Assembly: GCA_902167985.1 (NCBI GenBank)
Contig: CABHNZ010000012.1
Span: forward strand, 146,525 to 210,524
DNA from: Shinella sp. UYSO24
GTDB taxonomy: Bacteria > Pseudomonadota > Alphaproteobacteria > Rhizobiales > Rhizobiaceae
Direction of reading: 5' to 3'
Length of the DNA: 64,000 bases
Positions 9,963 through 19,920 of this stretch are shown here, piece after piece. Within the stretch, counting starts at the first letter, position 1, and each line of letters begins with the position of its first letter. The translations under genes and the position numbers were made by a program. Below the pieces are notes generated by a model. The model searched no databases and was not told the origin of the DNA. It saw only the letters and a program-made list of their open reading frames with translations.

Positions 9963-10895
9963 TCACTCCTCATATTTCGTGCAGGACGTGGGCGCCATGA
10001 CGGCAGCCGAGGCGCGGTTTTCGACGCCCAGCTTGACGTAGATCTGCTCCAGATGCTTGTTCACCGTGCGGGCCGAGAGACCGAGAATATCGCCGATATC
10101 GCGGTTCGACTTGCCCTTGGCGATCCAGAGAAGCACTTCGGATTCGCGAATGGTCAGCGGAAAATGCTGTCGAAGCACCTCGTCGTCCGGCCGGTTGCGG
10201 GCGGCCGTCAGGCGGAAGAGAAATTCGTCCGAGCCGATCGCACCAAGGAAGGAGAAGTGCAGGCTGGTCTGGCCGCTCGTCTCGGCAATGGTGAAGGCGC
10301 TGTCGCGAGCAAAGCCGGGCTTGTCCCGCCCGGCCATCCAGGCGGCGATATGGCGGGCAATCGTGTCCAGGCCTTCATCGCTGTTGGTGGCGGCATTGAT
10401 CAGGCGGGTTGCCTGCGGCGTCGACCAGCGGGTCGAGCCATCGGCGCGCACGGCCAAAAGGTGGCGGCCGGCGGCATCCAGCGCCACGCGGGCGCTCTGG
10501 GCGGATCGGGCATTGGCGAGATGGACGCGGATACGGGCGCGCAACTCATCGATATTGATCGGCTTGGTCAGGTAATCGACCCCGCCTGCATCGAGCGCCG
10601 TTACCACATGTTCCGTCTCCGTCAGGCCGGTCATGAAGATGACCGGAACAGGGGCGACGGCGGCATTGGTCTTCAGGCGGCGGCAGGTCTCGAAACCGTT
10701 CATGCCCGGCATCAGCGCGTCAAGCAGGATGAGGTCGGGTGTGATGCGCTCGACGATATTGAGCGCCGCCATGCCGGTGGTGGCGATCAGAACGGAGAAG
10801 CCGGATTGCTCCAGCGCTTCCGTCAGAAAGCCGAGCGCTTCCGGACTGTCGTCCACCAGAAGAACGATATCGCGGGGCAGGGCAGTTTCAGCCAT
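9963..10895 (-). CDS. DNA-binding response regulator, REC plus LuxR-type HTH
   Basis: 310 aa. The receiver domain (residues 10-130) has the acidic pair D15-D16, phosphorylation site D59 (LILLDALMPGMNGFE) and K111. A central segment of about 110 residues has no recognised motif. A LuxR-family HTH ends the protein (LTIRESEVLLWIAKGKSNRD, LSARTVNKHLEQIYVKLG). It overlaps the end of the NCS1-kinase gene by 8 bp, so the two are almost certainly cognate partners. Its targets are unknown; the nearby urt-ure or pyrimidine genes are plausible. Confidence 0.9.
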   Translation of the reverse strand: MAETALPRDIVLLVDDSPEALGFLTEALEQSGFSVLIATTGMAALNIVERITPDLILLDALMPGMNGFETCRRLKTNAAVAPVPVIFMTGLTETEHVVTALDAGGVDYLTKPINIDELRARIRVHLANARSAQSARVALDAAGRHLLAVRADGSTRWSTPQATRLINAATNSDEGLDTIARHIAAWMAGRDKPGFARDSAFTIAETSGQTSLHFSFLGAIGSDEFLFRLTAARNRPDDEVLRQHFPLTIRESEVLLWIAKGKSNRDIGDILGLSARTVNKHLEQIYVKLGVENRASAAVMAPTSCTKYEE

Positions 10896-13800
10896 CGCTC
10901 GTCCTTTCCTCTTCGAGACGCGTCAAAAACGTCATGTAGCCCGCCAGATCGAAGGCCTGGACATAGGCGGTGAGCTCGTCGGTGAAGGGGCGGTGTTCCG
11001 CGTCCCGCGCAAGATCCGCAAGCTTTGCCTCGATACCCCGGACGTAGCCGATTTCCCCGAGTTGCAAAAGATCCTGAACATGGCTCTTCCCCGGACTTTT
11101 CATCGGCTTCTTTTCGGCTCGGGGCAAGGGGGGAAGTGTATCGTTCTCATACACCCATGTCAGCCCCAGATGGGCGGCCAGCTTGTCGGCGAGGCGGCGG
11201 ATATTGACCGGCTTGGAAATCGTGTCGTTATGGCCGAGATCCTCCATCTGGCTTGCGGCGGCAACCGGGCCGCCGTCGCCGATATTGGCCGAGAGCATGA
11301 TGATCGGCGCCTTCTGGCCGGCCTCCCGCAATTTCGTCACCAGTTCCCAGCCACTCATGCCGGGCATGGAAATGTCGGCGAGGAAGAGATCGGGGGCAAC
11401 ACCTTCGATGAGGGTGAGGCATTCCGGCCCGTCATTGGCGGTCAGCACGACGAAATCCATCGGGATCAGCACTTCGCGCATCAGGCGCGGTGATCCTCGT
11501 TGTCGTCGATGACGACGATGGTGCGCCGCGGGCCCGTATAGGAGAGGATTTTCTTCTCGGCCGCCGGTGTCGTGATGGGTCGGTCGACGGCAGACAGCAT
11601 CAGCCGGACGCGGAAGGTCGAACCTTCGCCCTTGGTGCTGCGCACCGAAATCTCGCCGCCGAGCGTGTTGGTGAGAAGCTGGGTGATGGTCAGGCCAAGG
11701 CCAAGCCCCGGTGTCGCGCGGGCGCGTTCAGCCTCGCCGCGCTGGAAGGGCTCGTAGATGCGGCCGAGATCCTTTTCAACAATGCCACGACCGGTATCGG
11801 TGACGGTGAAGGTGGCGACCTGGTTGCGATAGGCGACGTCGAACGTCACCTTGCCTGTCTCGGTGAACTTGATGGCGTTGGACAGGAGATTGACGAGGAT
11901 CTGGCGCAGCCGCTTTTCGTCGGTCCTGACATAGTGAGGCAGGGAGCGGGCGCGGACATGTTCGAATTCGAGCCCCTTTGCCTGCGCCTGGAGAGAGAAC
12001 ATCTCGACGATCTGGTCGAGGAAATCACCGATATTGATCTCGGCCGTATAGACCTGAAGGCGGCCGGCCTCGATCTTGGAAATATCGAGAAGACCGTCGA
12101 TCAGGCCGGAAAGATGGTCGGCGGAGCGCTTGATCACCTTGATCGCCGATTGGCGGGGTGCAGGGATGGTGTCGTCGCGCTCGAGGATCTGGGCGTAACC
12201 GAGGACGGCGTTAAGCGGCGTGCGCAGCTCATGCGATAAGCCGACGACGTAACGGCTCTTGGCGCGGTTCGCCGCCTCGGCCGCTTCCTTGGCATCCTGA
12301 AGGGCGGCGTCGGTTTTCTGGTGGGCGGCGATTTCCTTCAGCAGAAGCGTGTTCTGGCGCGAGGATTCCTCTTCGGCGACGACGCGGCTGTCATGGGCCA
12401 GAACGTAGAACCATGACACGATGCCGGCGATGATGGCGAAGACGAAGAAGACGATGAAGATGGTGCCGAAGATCACCTCTTCATTGGCAGGCGCGGATTC
12501 CCGCACCTGATAGGCGATCATGGCAAGGATCGCGCCGATGACGGAAATCGAGAGGATGGCCGTGATCGCATAGCGGCCGAGCCGGCTCATCAGCTTGGTG
12601 ATGATGGTTTCCGGCAGGACGGCGCGGGCCACCGTGCCGACCTGGGTGTTCAGCCGCGCATGCGGCTTGCACATGTCATGGCAGCGGCTGTCGAGCGAGC
12701 AGCAGAGCGAGCAGATCGGCGCCGCATAGGCGGGACACCAGGCCATGTCCTCGGGCTCGAACGGATGTTCGCAGATGGAACAGGTGATCGAGGACAGCGT
12801 CTTCCAGCTCTCGCGCGGCTTGCGGGCAAGATAATATTTGCCGCGGGTGGCAAAGGCGATGGCCGGCGACAGGAAGAAGGCGATCAGCGTGACATAGGTG
12901 GCGAGCGAGGCTGCGACGTGACCGAAAATGCCGAAATGGGCTGCGAGCGCGACACCCGCGGAGCCGAACATCGTGCCGAGGCCGACAGGGTTGATGTCGT
13001 AGAGATGGGCGCGCTTGAACTCGATGCCGGGCGGGGCAAGGCCGAGCGGCTTGTTGATGAAGAGATCGGCCGAGATGGTGCAGAGCCAGGCCATGGCGAT
13101 GATCGAGAAGATGCCGAGCGTGCGTTCCAGAAGCTGATAGATGCCAAGTTCCATCAGGAGAAGCGCGATCGCTACGTTGAAGATCAGCCAGACGACGCGG
13201 CCGGGATGGCTGTGGGTGAGGCGCGAGAAGAAGTTGGACCATGCGAGCGAGCCCGCATAGGCGTTCATCACGTTGATCTTCAGCTGCGAGACCACGACGA
13301 AGGCTGCCATCAGGACGAGGGCCGCCGTGTGGTTCGGGATCATATACCGAAGGCTGTCAGATACATATGGGCAGGGTCGGCCGCCTCATGGGCGGGAACG
13401 GCGGTCGAGAGCGTCAGGACGGCGAGGAAGGAGCCGGCCAGAAGTTTGGGCACGCCGACGACGACCCAGCCGGAGCCGGCGAGAAACACGGCCAGCCGGT
13501 GGCGCCACTTGCGCTGCCCGGTGGCGGGCAGGAAGCGCAGAAAGTCCACCTGTTCGCCGATCTGCGGCATCAGCGCGAGGATGACGGCGGAGGCGGCACC
13601 GAATTCCAGCAGGTCGAAGGGGGCGGCGCTGCCGACCTGCGCATTCGAGTGGTTGATGCCGGCGAAAGAGCGCCAGAGATCGAATTTCTGCCAGTCGAGG
13701 AAGGCGATGAAGACGAAGGGCAGGATGTTGAGGACTATCCAGAAGGGCTGCGTCAGAAGCTGGAAGCGCGAGATCAGCTGCACGCCGTAGATGACGAGCG

Positions 13801-14284
13801 GGATGACCACGGCGGCGCTGATGATATAGCCGATCCAGGGCGGAATGCCGAAGGCGAGCTTCAGGCCCGCCGTCATGATCGAGGCTTCGATGGCAAACAG
13901 CATGAAGGTGAAGCTGGCATAGATCAGCGAGGTGATGGTCGAGCCGATATAGCCGAAGCTTGCGCCGCGGGTCAGTAGATCGATATCGACGCCGTGGCGG
14001 ATGGCATAGCGGCTGATCGGCAGGCCGATGGCGAGCATGGCGATGGCGGCGGCAACGATGGCGAAAAAGGCGTTGGTCGTGCCATAGGCCAGCGTGATCG
14101 TGCCGCCGATCGCTTCCAGGGCCAGGAAGGAGATGGCACCGATCGCTGTCTGCGAGATGCGGCTTGAAGAAAAACGGCGGGCGCTTTTGGCGGTAAAACG
14201 CAGCGCATAGTCTTCCAGCGTCTGGTTGGCGACCCAACGATTGTATTCTCGCCTGACGGGAATAATGCGTTGCCGCGCTGCCAT
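10888..14284 (-). CDS. NCS1 permease-histidine kinase-receiver fusion sensor (two frameshifts)
   Basis: One 1132-aa protein after two single-base corrections (CC at 13347-13348 and GG at 11484-11485); the corrected length is an exact codon multiple. Residues 1 to about 470 are an NCS1 nucleobase/allantoin-type permease (RWVANQTLEDYALRFTAKSA; SQLKINVMNAYAGSLAWSNF). Next comes an eight-cysteine segment (TCSICEHPFEPED...ICSLCCSLDSRCHDMCKPH), two more membrane segments, a kinase core (LSHELRTPLNAVLGYA, NLLSNAIKFTETG, DTGRGI, GLGLGLTI) and a receiver domain (TIVVIDDNEDHRA...LFLADISMPGMSGWE). The family is a transporter-like sensor. The ligand is unknown; a purine or pyrimidine breakdown product is likely given the neighbourhood. 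Confidence 0.88.
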
Positions 14285-14653
14285 GCTGGATGTCTAGGCC
14301 TGTTGCTTGTGGGGCCAATATTGCGGCAGTTTCGACTTTGTGTGTTCTTTTTGCAAGCGTGGTCCGCATTTGCGACGCAAATTTCGTCGGATGAAAAGGC
14401 GTAACTTTTCATGAGCCGCAAAGTCAGGATAGACCGGGGATGAGGCTGCTTTCGGTGTTTCGCAGGATGGTAGCCGGCCATCAAAATATGTGCCCCATTG
14501 CCACATATGTGACATAGAAGCTTGCAAGGCGGGTTTCCGTACGCCATGTGAGAGCCGTGCCAGCGAGCAGGTGGTCATCCCGGCGTTCAAGCCAAGAGGT
14601 CTTGCCAAACCCGGCCCGCAATCAGATCAACCATTCATATCAGGCGCAATTCC
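14285..14653. other. Divergent intergenic region
   Basis: About 370 bp between the kinase-permease gene (minus) and the hydroxylase gene (plus), holding no convincing coding frame. It is less GC-rich than its surroundings and must carry both promoters. The only obvious palindrome is CACATATGTG at 14502-14511; it is too short to assign. Confidence 0.5.
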
Positions 14654-15475
14654 GTGGAACCTACATCCCCCAGCGTTTCCAAAGACGAACAGGCGTTCGG
14701 CACATCCGGCATCCAGCCGATGGACCGTCCGAGCCGCGTCACCCGCTTCTTCATGGCCATCGTATCGTGGGCCGAAGGGCTGAACTTCAAATATGCCAAG
14801 CTCGGCAACCCGCCGGTCTATGACAACAAGACCTTCCCCTGGGTCGCCGAAGTCGAGAAGGCCGCGCCGGCGATCCGTGCTGAGCTTGACCGCATTCTCG
14901 TGCGCAAGGACGAGCTGCCGACCTTCCAGGACATTTCCACCGATGTGAAGACGATCTCCACCGACCGCGGCTGGAAGACCTTCTTCCTGCTCGGCTTCGG
15001 CGTGAAGTCGGAGCAGAACATCAAGGCCTGCCCGGAAACGTGGAAGGCGATGAACAAGATCCCGGGCCTTACCACGGTGATGTTCTCGATCTTCGAGCCC
15101 GGCAAGCACCTGCCGGCGCATCGCGGCCCGTATAACGGCGTGCTTCGCCTGCATCTCGGCATGATCGTTCCGGAAAACACCGGCGACAATCTGGCGATCC
15201 GCGTCAAGGACCAGATCTGCCACTGGGAAGAGGGCAAGGTTCTGATCTTCGACGACGCCTATGAGCACGAGGCATGGAACCACACGGACAAGACCCGCGT
15301 CGTTCTCTTCGTCGATTTCGTCAAGCCGTTGAAATTCCCGGCGCGTCTGGTCAACTGGATGCTGATGAACATGGCGATCTTCACGCCCTTCATCAAGGAA
15401 GGTCTCGACAACCACAAGGAATGGGAAAAGAAGTTCTACGCCGAAGCCGAAGCGCTGCGGAACCGTCCGAACTGA
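14654..15475 (+). CDS. Aspartyl/asparaginyl beta-hydroxylase family lipid hydroxylase (LpxO/OlsC-like)
   Basis: 273 aa from GTG 14654; ATG 14720 (MDRPSRVTRFFMAIVSWAE) is an equally plausible start since neither has a strong ribosome site. The Fe(II)/2-oxoglutarate core shows EPGKHLPAHRGPYNGVLRLH (H156 likely iron ligand), FDDAYEHEAWNHT (H205) and R215 for 2-oxoglutarate. Relatives hydroxylate fatty acyl chains of lipid A (LpxO) or ornithine lipids (OlsC, in rhizobia). Hydrophobic segments near residues 32-40 and 232-248 fit membrane association. I cannot decide between the two lipid substrates. A terminator follows. Confidence 0.8.
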   Translation: MEPTSPSVSKDEQAFGTSGIQPMDRPSRVTRFFMAIVSWAEGLNFKYAKLGNPPVYDNKTFPWVAEVEKAAPAIRAELDRILVRKDELPTFQDISTDVKTISTDRGWKTFFLLGFGVKSEQNIKACPETWKAMNKIPGLTTVMFSIFEPGKHLPAHRGPYNGVLRLHLGMIVPENTGDNLAIRVKDQICHWEEGKVLIFDDAYEHEAWNHTDKTRVVLFVDFVKPLKFPARLVNWMLMNMAIFTPFIKEGLDNHKEWEKKFYAEAEALRNRPN

Positions 15476-15500
15476 TTTTTCGAATTCCATGACCTTCGAG

Positions 15501-15524
15501 AGAGCCCGCTTGTCGGGCTCTTTT
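15501..15524 (+). terminator. Rho-independent terminator after the hydroxylase gene
   Basis: AGAGCCCG-CTTGT-CGGGCTCT followed by TTT. An 8-bp perfect stem, 26 bp after the hydroxylase stop. Confidence 0.85.
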
Positions 15525-15588
15525 CATATGCGAGTTAGATCCACGCAATTCCGGACGCAAAACCGGCGCCACTTTTGCTGGAATTGCT

Positions 15589-16559
15589 CTATACCGCTCG
15601 ATCCCACCATTTCAGAACCCGGAGCGCCTTCAGCGTCACCCATCTGGACGGTTCGCCGGGGCCGTCATCTGTCGCAAACCAGATGCGGCCGGGCGCCTGC
15701 CAGTCGAGCGTGAAGCGGCCATCGTCCAGCTGGCGGGCGCGCAGATGATCGACGGCCTCCGAGAGACGTTGATCCGGTTCTTTGCCGTCATGCTGGCCTG
15801 CTGCCCTGAAATAGTCGAGCGCGCGGAGAATGTCGTAGCGCCAGCGGCTTGGATGGGTGAGGGCGAGAAACCTGTCGGCGGCAACTTCACCGGTCGAGCG
15901 GCGGCGGAAGAGATGTCGGGTGAGGAGATAGCCCTCTCCCGATGCCCGCGCTGCCTTCGATGCCGGTGTTCCGCCGGTTGCGCGTTCGAACTCCAGAAGG
16001 CCTTCCAGAACATTGATCGTGGTGTCGAAGGAGGAGCGCGTCGAGCCGTTCGCCCGCTCGCAATTCCAGCCGCCATCCGGCTGGTTCTCGCAGATCAGTC
16101 GCTCGACGATCGAGGCGACGTCAACGCCGAAATAGGCGCCATCGGCGACGGTGCGGCCGTTGATACATTCCTCCGTCTCGCCTTCGAAGAAGGGCTGTCC
16201 GCCTTCATCCCATCGGCTGTTGCGGCCGATGAGGGCGACGGTGCGGCGGGCGCTTTCGCAGGCCGGATCGAGGCCGAACTGGCGCAGCTCGCTCAGCACG
16301 AAGCCGGTCGCCGTCCAGGGCTGGCCCTGCGTCTTCCAGAGCGACCAGTCGAAGCCCTTCGGCACGAAGCGCCGCCGGCCCATTGGCCGTCGTCATCCTG
16401 CAGCGCAAACAGCCGGGCACCCCAGCCTTGCGTTTCCACCCGGGCGCGCTCGGCCGACCATTCCGCCTGCGGGCGGTCGAGAAGATCGCGCATGGTCTGA
16501 AAGCGGATAGCCGGATCGGAGGCCATCAGCCAGTCGATGACGGTCGGATCGCATATCAT
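15589..16559 (-). CDS. Terpenoid-cyclase-fold (squalene cyclase-like) protein (one frameshift)
   Basis: 323 aa after correction of AA to AAA at 16367-16368, which joins DDDGQWAGGA to FVPKGFDWSLWKTQGQPWTA. Start ATG 16559 has AAGGAGG about 8 bases upstream. Repeated alpha-toroid motifs are visible: ALQDDDGQWAGG, ICENQPDGGWNCE, ARQLDDGRFTLDW. These resemble QW motifs of squalene/prenyltransferase folds, but at 323 aa it is half the size of a true squalene-hopene cyclase and shows no DXDD motif. Function unknown. Terminal product motif is WVTLKALRVLKWW. Confidence 0.7.
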
Positions 16560-16689
16560 GCTGTGCTTCCTCCTTCTCCCCCCTCGTTACGTCATTTGCC
16601 GTATGTGGTTTCGCGCTGCAGCAACCGATAGTCGCTCAGCACCGGCCGGGAAGCGCCGATGTCGACGAACAAGAAGAGGGGTTCGAACC

Positions 16690-17992
16690 ATGTCTTTCAT
16701 CACAAAACGGGCAAGGGAAAACTGGCTGGCGCATTGCTTGCGGCCGTCATGTCGACCACGGCGTTTCATGGCGCCTTTGCTGCCGACGACACGATCAAGG
16801 TCGGCATTCTGCATTCGCTCTCCGGCACGATGGCGATTTCCGAGACGACGCTCAAGGATGTCATGTTGATGCTCATCGACGAGCAGAACAAGAAGGGCGG
16901 TCTTCTGGGTAAGAAGCTCGAACCGGTCGTCGTCGATCCGGCGTCCGACTGGCCGCTGTTTGCCGAAAAGGCCCGCCAGCTGATTTCCCAGGACCACGTC
17001 GCTGCCGTCTTCGGCTGCTGGACGTCGTCGTCGCGCAAGTCGGTCCTGCCGGTCTTCGAAGAGCTGAACTCGATCCTCTTCTACCCGGTTCAGTACGAGG
17101 GTGAAGAATCCTCGCGCAACATCTTCTACACGGGCGCTGCGCCGAACCAGCAGGCCATCCCGGCCGTCGACTACCTGATGAATACCGAGGCGTGAAGCGC
17201 TTCGTGCTTGAAGGCACCGACTACGTCTATCCGCAGACGACCAACAAGATCCTGAAGGCCTACCTGATGTCGAAGGGCGTCAAGGAAAGCGACATCATGA
17301 TCAACTACACGCCGTTCGGCTTCTCCGACTGGCAGACGGAAGTCTCCAAGATCAAGGCCTTCGGCTCGGCCGGCGTGAAGACCGCCGTCGTCTCCACCAT
17401 CAACGGCGATGCCAACGTGCCGTTCTACAAGGAACTCGGCAACCAGGGCATCAAGGCCGAAGACATTCCGGTCGTCGCCTTCTCGGTCGGCGAAGAAGAA
17501 CTGTCGGGCATGGATACCAAGCCGCTCGTCGGCCATCTTGCCGCCTGGAACTATTTCGAAAGCGTCGACAGCCCGGCCAATGCCGAGTTCATCAAGGAAT
17601 GGCACGCGTTCACCAAGAACGACAAGCGCGTCACCAACGACCCGATGGAAGCAGCCTATATTGGCTTCAATGCCTGGGTGAAGGCCGTCGAGGCCGCCGG
17701 CACGACCGATACGGACAAGGTTCTCGACACGATCATCGGCGTCACCGTTCCGAACCTTTCGGGCGGCTATGCCACCGTCATGCCGAACCACCACATTACC
17801 AAGCCGGTTCTGATCGGCGAAATCCAGGATGACGGCCAGTTCCAGATCGTCCAGCAGACGCCGGAAGTCGTCGGCGACGAATGGTCCGACTTCCTGCCGG
17901 ACTCGAAGAACCTGATCTCGGATTGGCGCAAGCCGCTCAACTGCGGCAACTTCAATGTCGCCACCGGCAAGTGCGGCGGCAAGGGCAGCTGA
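16690..17992 (+). CDS. urtA: Urea ABC transporter substrate-binding protein UrtA (frameshifted)
   Basis: Binds urea in the periplasm for UrtBCDE. Preferred start is ATG 16690 (MSFITKR...), with AGAGGGG 8 bases upstream. One missing G at 16709-16711 then gives a normal Sec signal ending TTAFHGAFA before [20 protein letters not shown]. Without that correction the frame could start at 16659 with an odd N-terminus. A second break at GG 17189-17190 is clear: restoring GGG gives [21 protein letters not shown]. Corrected length is 434 aa, normal for the family. Diagnostic segments: [18 protein letters not shown] and [21 protein letters not shown]. Confidence 0.92.
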
Positions 17993-18060
17993 TCGGCATA
18001 GCCGACTGGAAACGTTGATCCGGGCCATTCATGAGGCCAGAGGAAACACATTTCCTGACG

Positions 18061-18094
18061 TGATCGGGGCGGGGTGTCTATCCCGGCCCGATCA
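18061..18094 (+). promoter_or_regulatory. Strong hairpin between urtA and urtB
   Basis: TGATCGGGGCGGG and CCCGGCCCGATCA form a 13-bp stem with one G-G mismatch and an 8-base loop, within the 311-bp urtA-urtB gap (17993-18303), which contains no gene. A pyrimidine-rich but not pure T tail follows. It is a likely partial terminator or mRNA stabiliser that lets urtA be expressed above urtBCDE. I see nothing else assignable in this gap. Confidence 0.55.
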
Positions 18095-18303
18095 TTCCTT
18101 CCCTTCAAAGGGGGAGGCCGTTAGCCGTCTGTTCGTCCGGGTTTGTTCGGGCAAGCGGCGGGGCGGCAGATTTTCTCCTCCTTCAGGGTGGAGATGGCCG
18201 GCAGGCCGGAAGAGCCAGGTGTCTTCCGTGCTGTCAGACGTCCGATACCTTCTCATCGATCGTTTCCATCGATCATGCAGCGGGTGGATGAGGGGGCAAT
18301 CCG

Positions 18304-19920
18304 ATGACCATGCGATCTTTCTTTCAAGCCATATTGTTTGTTTTCGCGCTTGCATTCGCGGCGCCGTCCCATGCGCAGCAGGGTGACGCAAAATCCCTGA
18401 TCGACCAGATCGGCAAGGCCGATTTTGCCCAGGCGGAAACGCTGATCGGGCAGATTGCCGCCACCGGCGACGCGCGTGTCGTGCCGGCGCTGCAGGCATT
18501 TTCCGATGGCGATCTCTATGTGCGCAAGGCCGACAGCCTCGTCTTCATCGGCAAGAGTTCGGGCGCCAATCTCGATCTTACCGAACCGGTGAGCGGCGCA
18601 TCAGCCGGTTCCGCGCCGAAGGGCGCGATGACGAAGATCCGCATCAACAACAATCTGCGCCGCGCGATCCGCTCGGCGATGGGCGGCCTCACCCTGATGA
18701 GCCCTGATCGCGGTACACGGCTTGCCGCAGCCGATGCCGTGATGCGCGCCCCGAGCGCGGAAAATCTCGAACTGCTCGAAACCGCCCTTGCCAAGGAAAC
18801 CGACGGCGAGGTGAAGGCCCGGATGGACGAGGCGCGCGCCGTCTCGATCCTGTATTCCGATCGTCCGGTCGATGCGAAACGGGAAGCAATCACCACAATC
18901 AAGGGTCTTGGCGGCCGCGAGGCGCTGGGCATTCTCAATGGTGCCGTCGCGACGGCCGATCCGGCGCTGAAAGGCGAGCTCAATGCCAGCATCAAGTCGA
19001 TCAACGACACGCTGGCGCTGTGGGACATGGTGCAGAATGTCTGGTTCGGCCTGTCGCTCGGCTCGGTCCTGCTTCTGGCTGGTATCGGGCTTGCCATCAC
19101 CTTCGGCGTGATGGGCATCATCAACATGGCGCATGGCGAAATGGTCATGCTCGGCGCCTATTCCACCTATATGGTGCAGCAGGTGATCCGCACCGAGGCG
19201 CCCTGGCTGTTCGACTGGTCGCTGGCGATCGCACTGCCCGTCGCCTTCCTCGTGACCGGGGCCGTCGGCTTCGTCATCGAGCGCGGCATCATCCGCTTTC
19301 TCTATGGCCGGCCGCTGGAAACGCTGCTTGCCACCTGGGGCGTGTCGCTCATTCTCCAGCAGGCGATCCGCACGATCTTCGGCCCGACCAACCAGGAAGT
19401 CGGCAATCCGTCCTGGATGTCCGGTTCGTTTGCACTTGGCGGGCTCAACATCACCTGGAACCGTCTCTGGATCCTCGTTTTTGCCGTCGTGATCTTCTTC
19501 GCGCTGATGGCGCTGATGAAGAAGTCCGCCTACGGGCTCAACATGCGGGCCGTCACCCAGAACCGCCGCATGGCGTCGTCGATGGGCATCCGCACTCCGT
19601 GGGTCGATGCGCTGACGTTTGCGCTCGGCTCCGGCATTGCCGGTATCGCCGGCGTCGCGCTCAGCCAGATCGACAATGTCTCGCCGAACCTTGGCCAGAG
19701 CTACATCATCGACAGTTTCATGGTCGTGGTGTTCGGCGGCGTCGGCAATCTCTGGGGCACGCTGGTGGGTGCGCTCTCGCTCGGGGTGCTCAACAAGTTC
19801 CTCGAACCTTCGGTCGGGGCCGTGCTCGGAAAGATCCTCGTGCTCGTCCTCATCATCCTCTTCATCCAGAAACGTCCGCGCGGTCTCTTCGCGCTCAAGG
19901 GAAGGGCGGTGGAAGCATGA
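18304..19920 (+). CDS. urtB: Urea ABC transporter permease UrtB
   Basis: 538 aa, start ATG 18304 with GAGGGGG about 8 bases upstream. A signal-like segment (FFQAILFVFALAFAAPSHA) and a roughly 200-residue periplasmic helical extension precede the LivH-like permease domain (LAITFGVMGIINMAHGEMVMLGAYSTY; EVGNPSWMSGSF), as is normal for UrtB. One of two permeases of the urea importer. It overlaps urtC by 4 bp. Confidence 0.95.
   Translation: MTMRSFFQAILFVFALAFAAPSHAQQGDAKSLIDQIGKADFAQAETLIGQIAATGDARVVPALQAFSDGDLYVRKADSLVFIGKSSGANLDLTEPVSGASAGSAPKGAMTKIRINNNLRRAIRSAMGGLTLMSPDRGTRLAAADAVMRAPSAENLELLETALAKETDGEVKARMDEARAVSILYSDRPVDAKREAITTIKGLGGREALGILNGAVATADPALKGELNASIKSINDTLALWDMVQNVWFGLSLGSVLLLAGIGLAITFGVMGIINMAHGEMVMLGAYSTYMVQQVIRTEAPWLFDWSLAIALPVAFLVTGAVGFVIERGIIRFLYGRPLETLLATWGVSLILQQAIRTIFGPTNQEVGNPSWMSGSFALGGLNITWNRLWILVFAVVIFFALMALMKKSAYGLNMRAVTQNRRMASSMGIRTPWVDALTFALGSGIAGIAGVALSQIDNVSPNLGQSYIIDSFMVVVFGGVGNLWGTLVGALSLGVLNKFLEPSVGAVLGKILVLVLIILFIQKRPRGLFALKGRAVEA

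Noticed and set aside
14502..14511. Palindrome CACATATGTG as a specific regulator site
   Set aside because: Ten bases is too short to distinguish from chance in this AT-richer gap, and no known regulator is matched.
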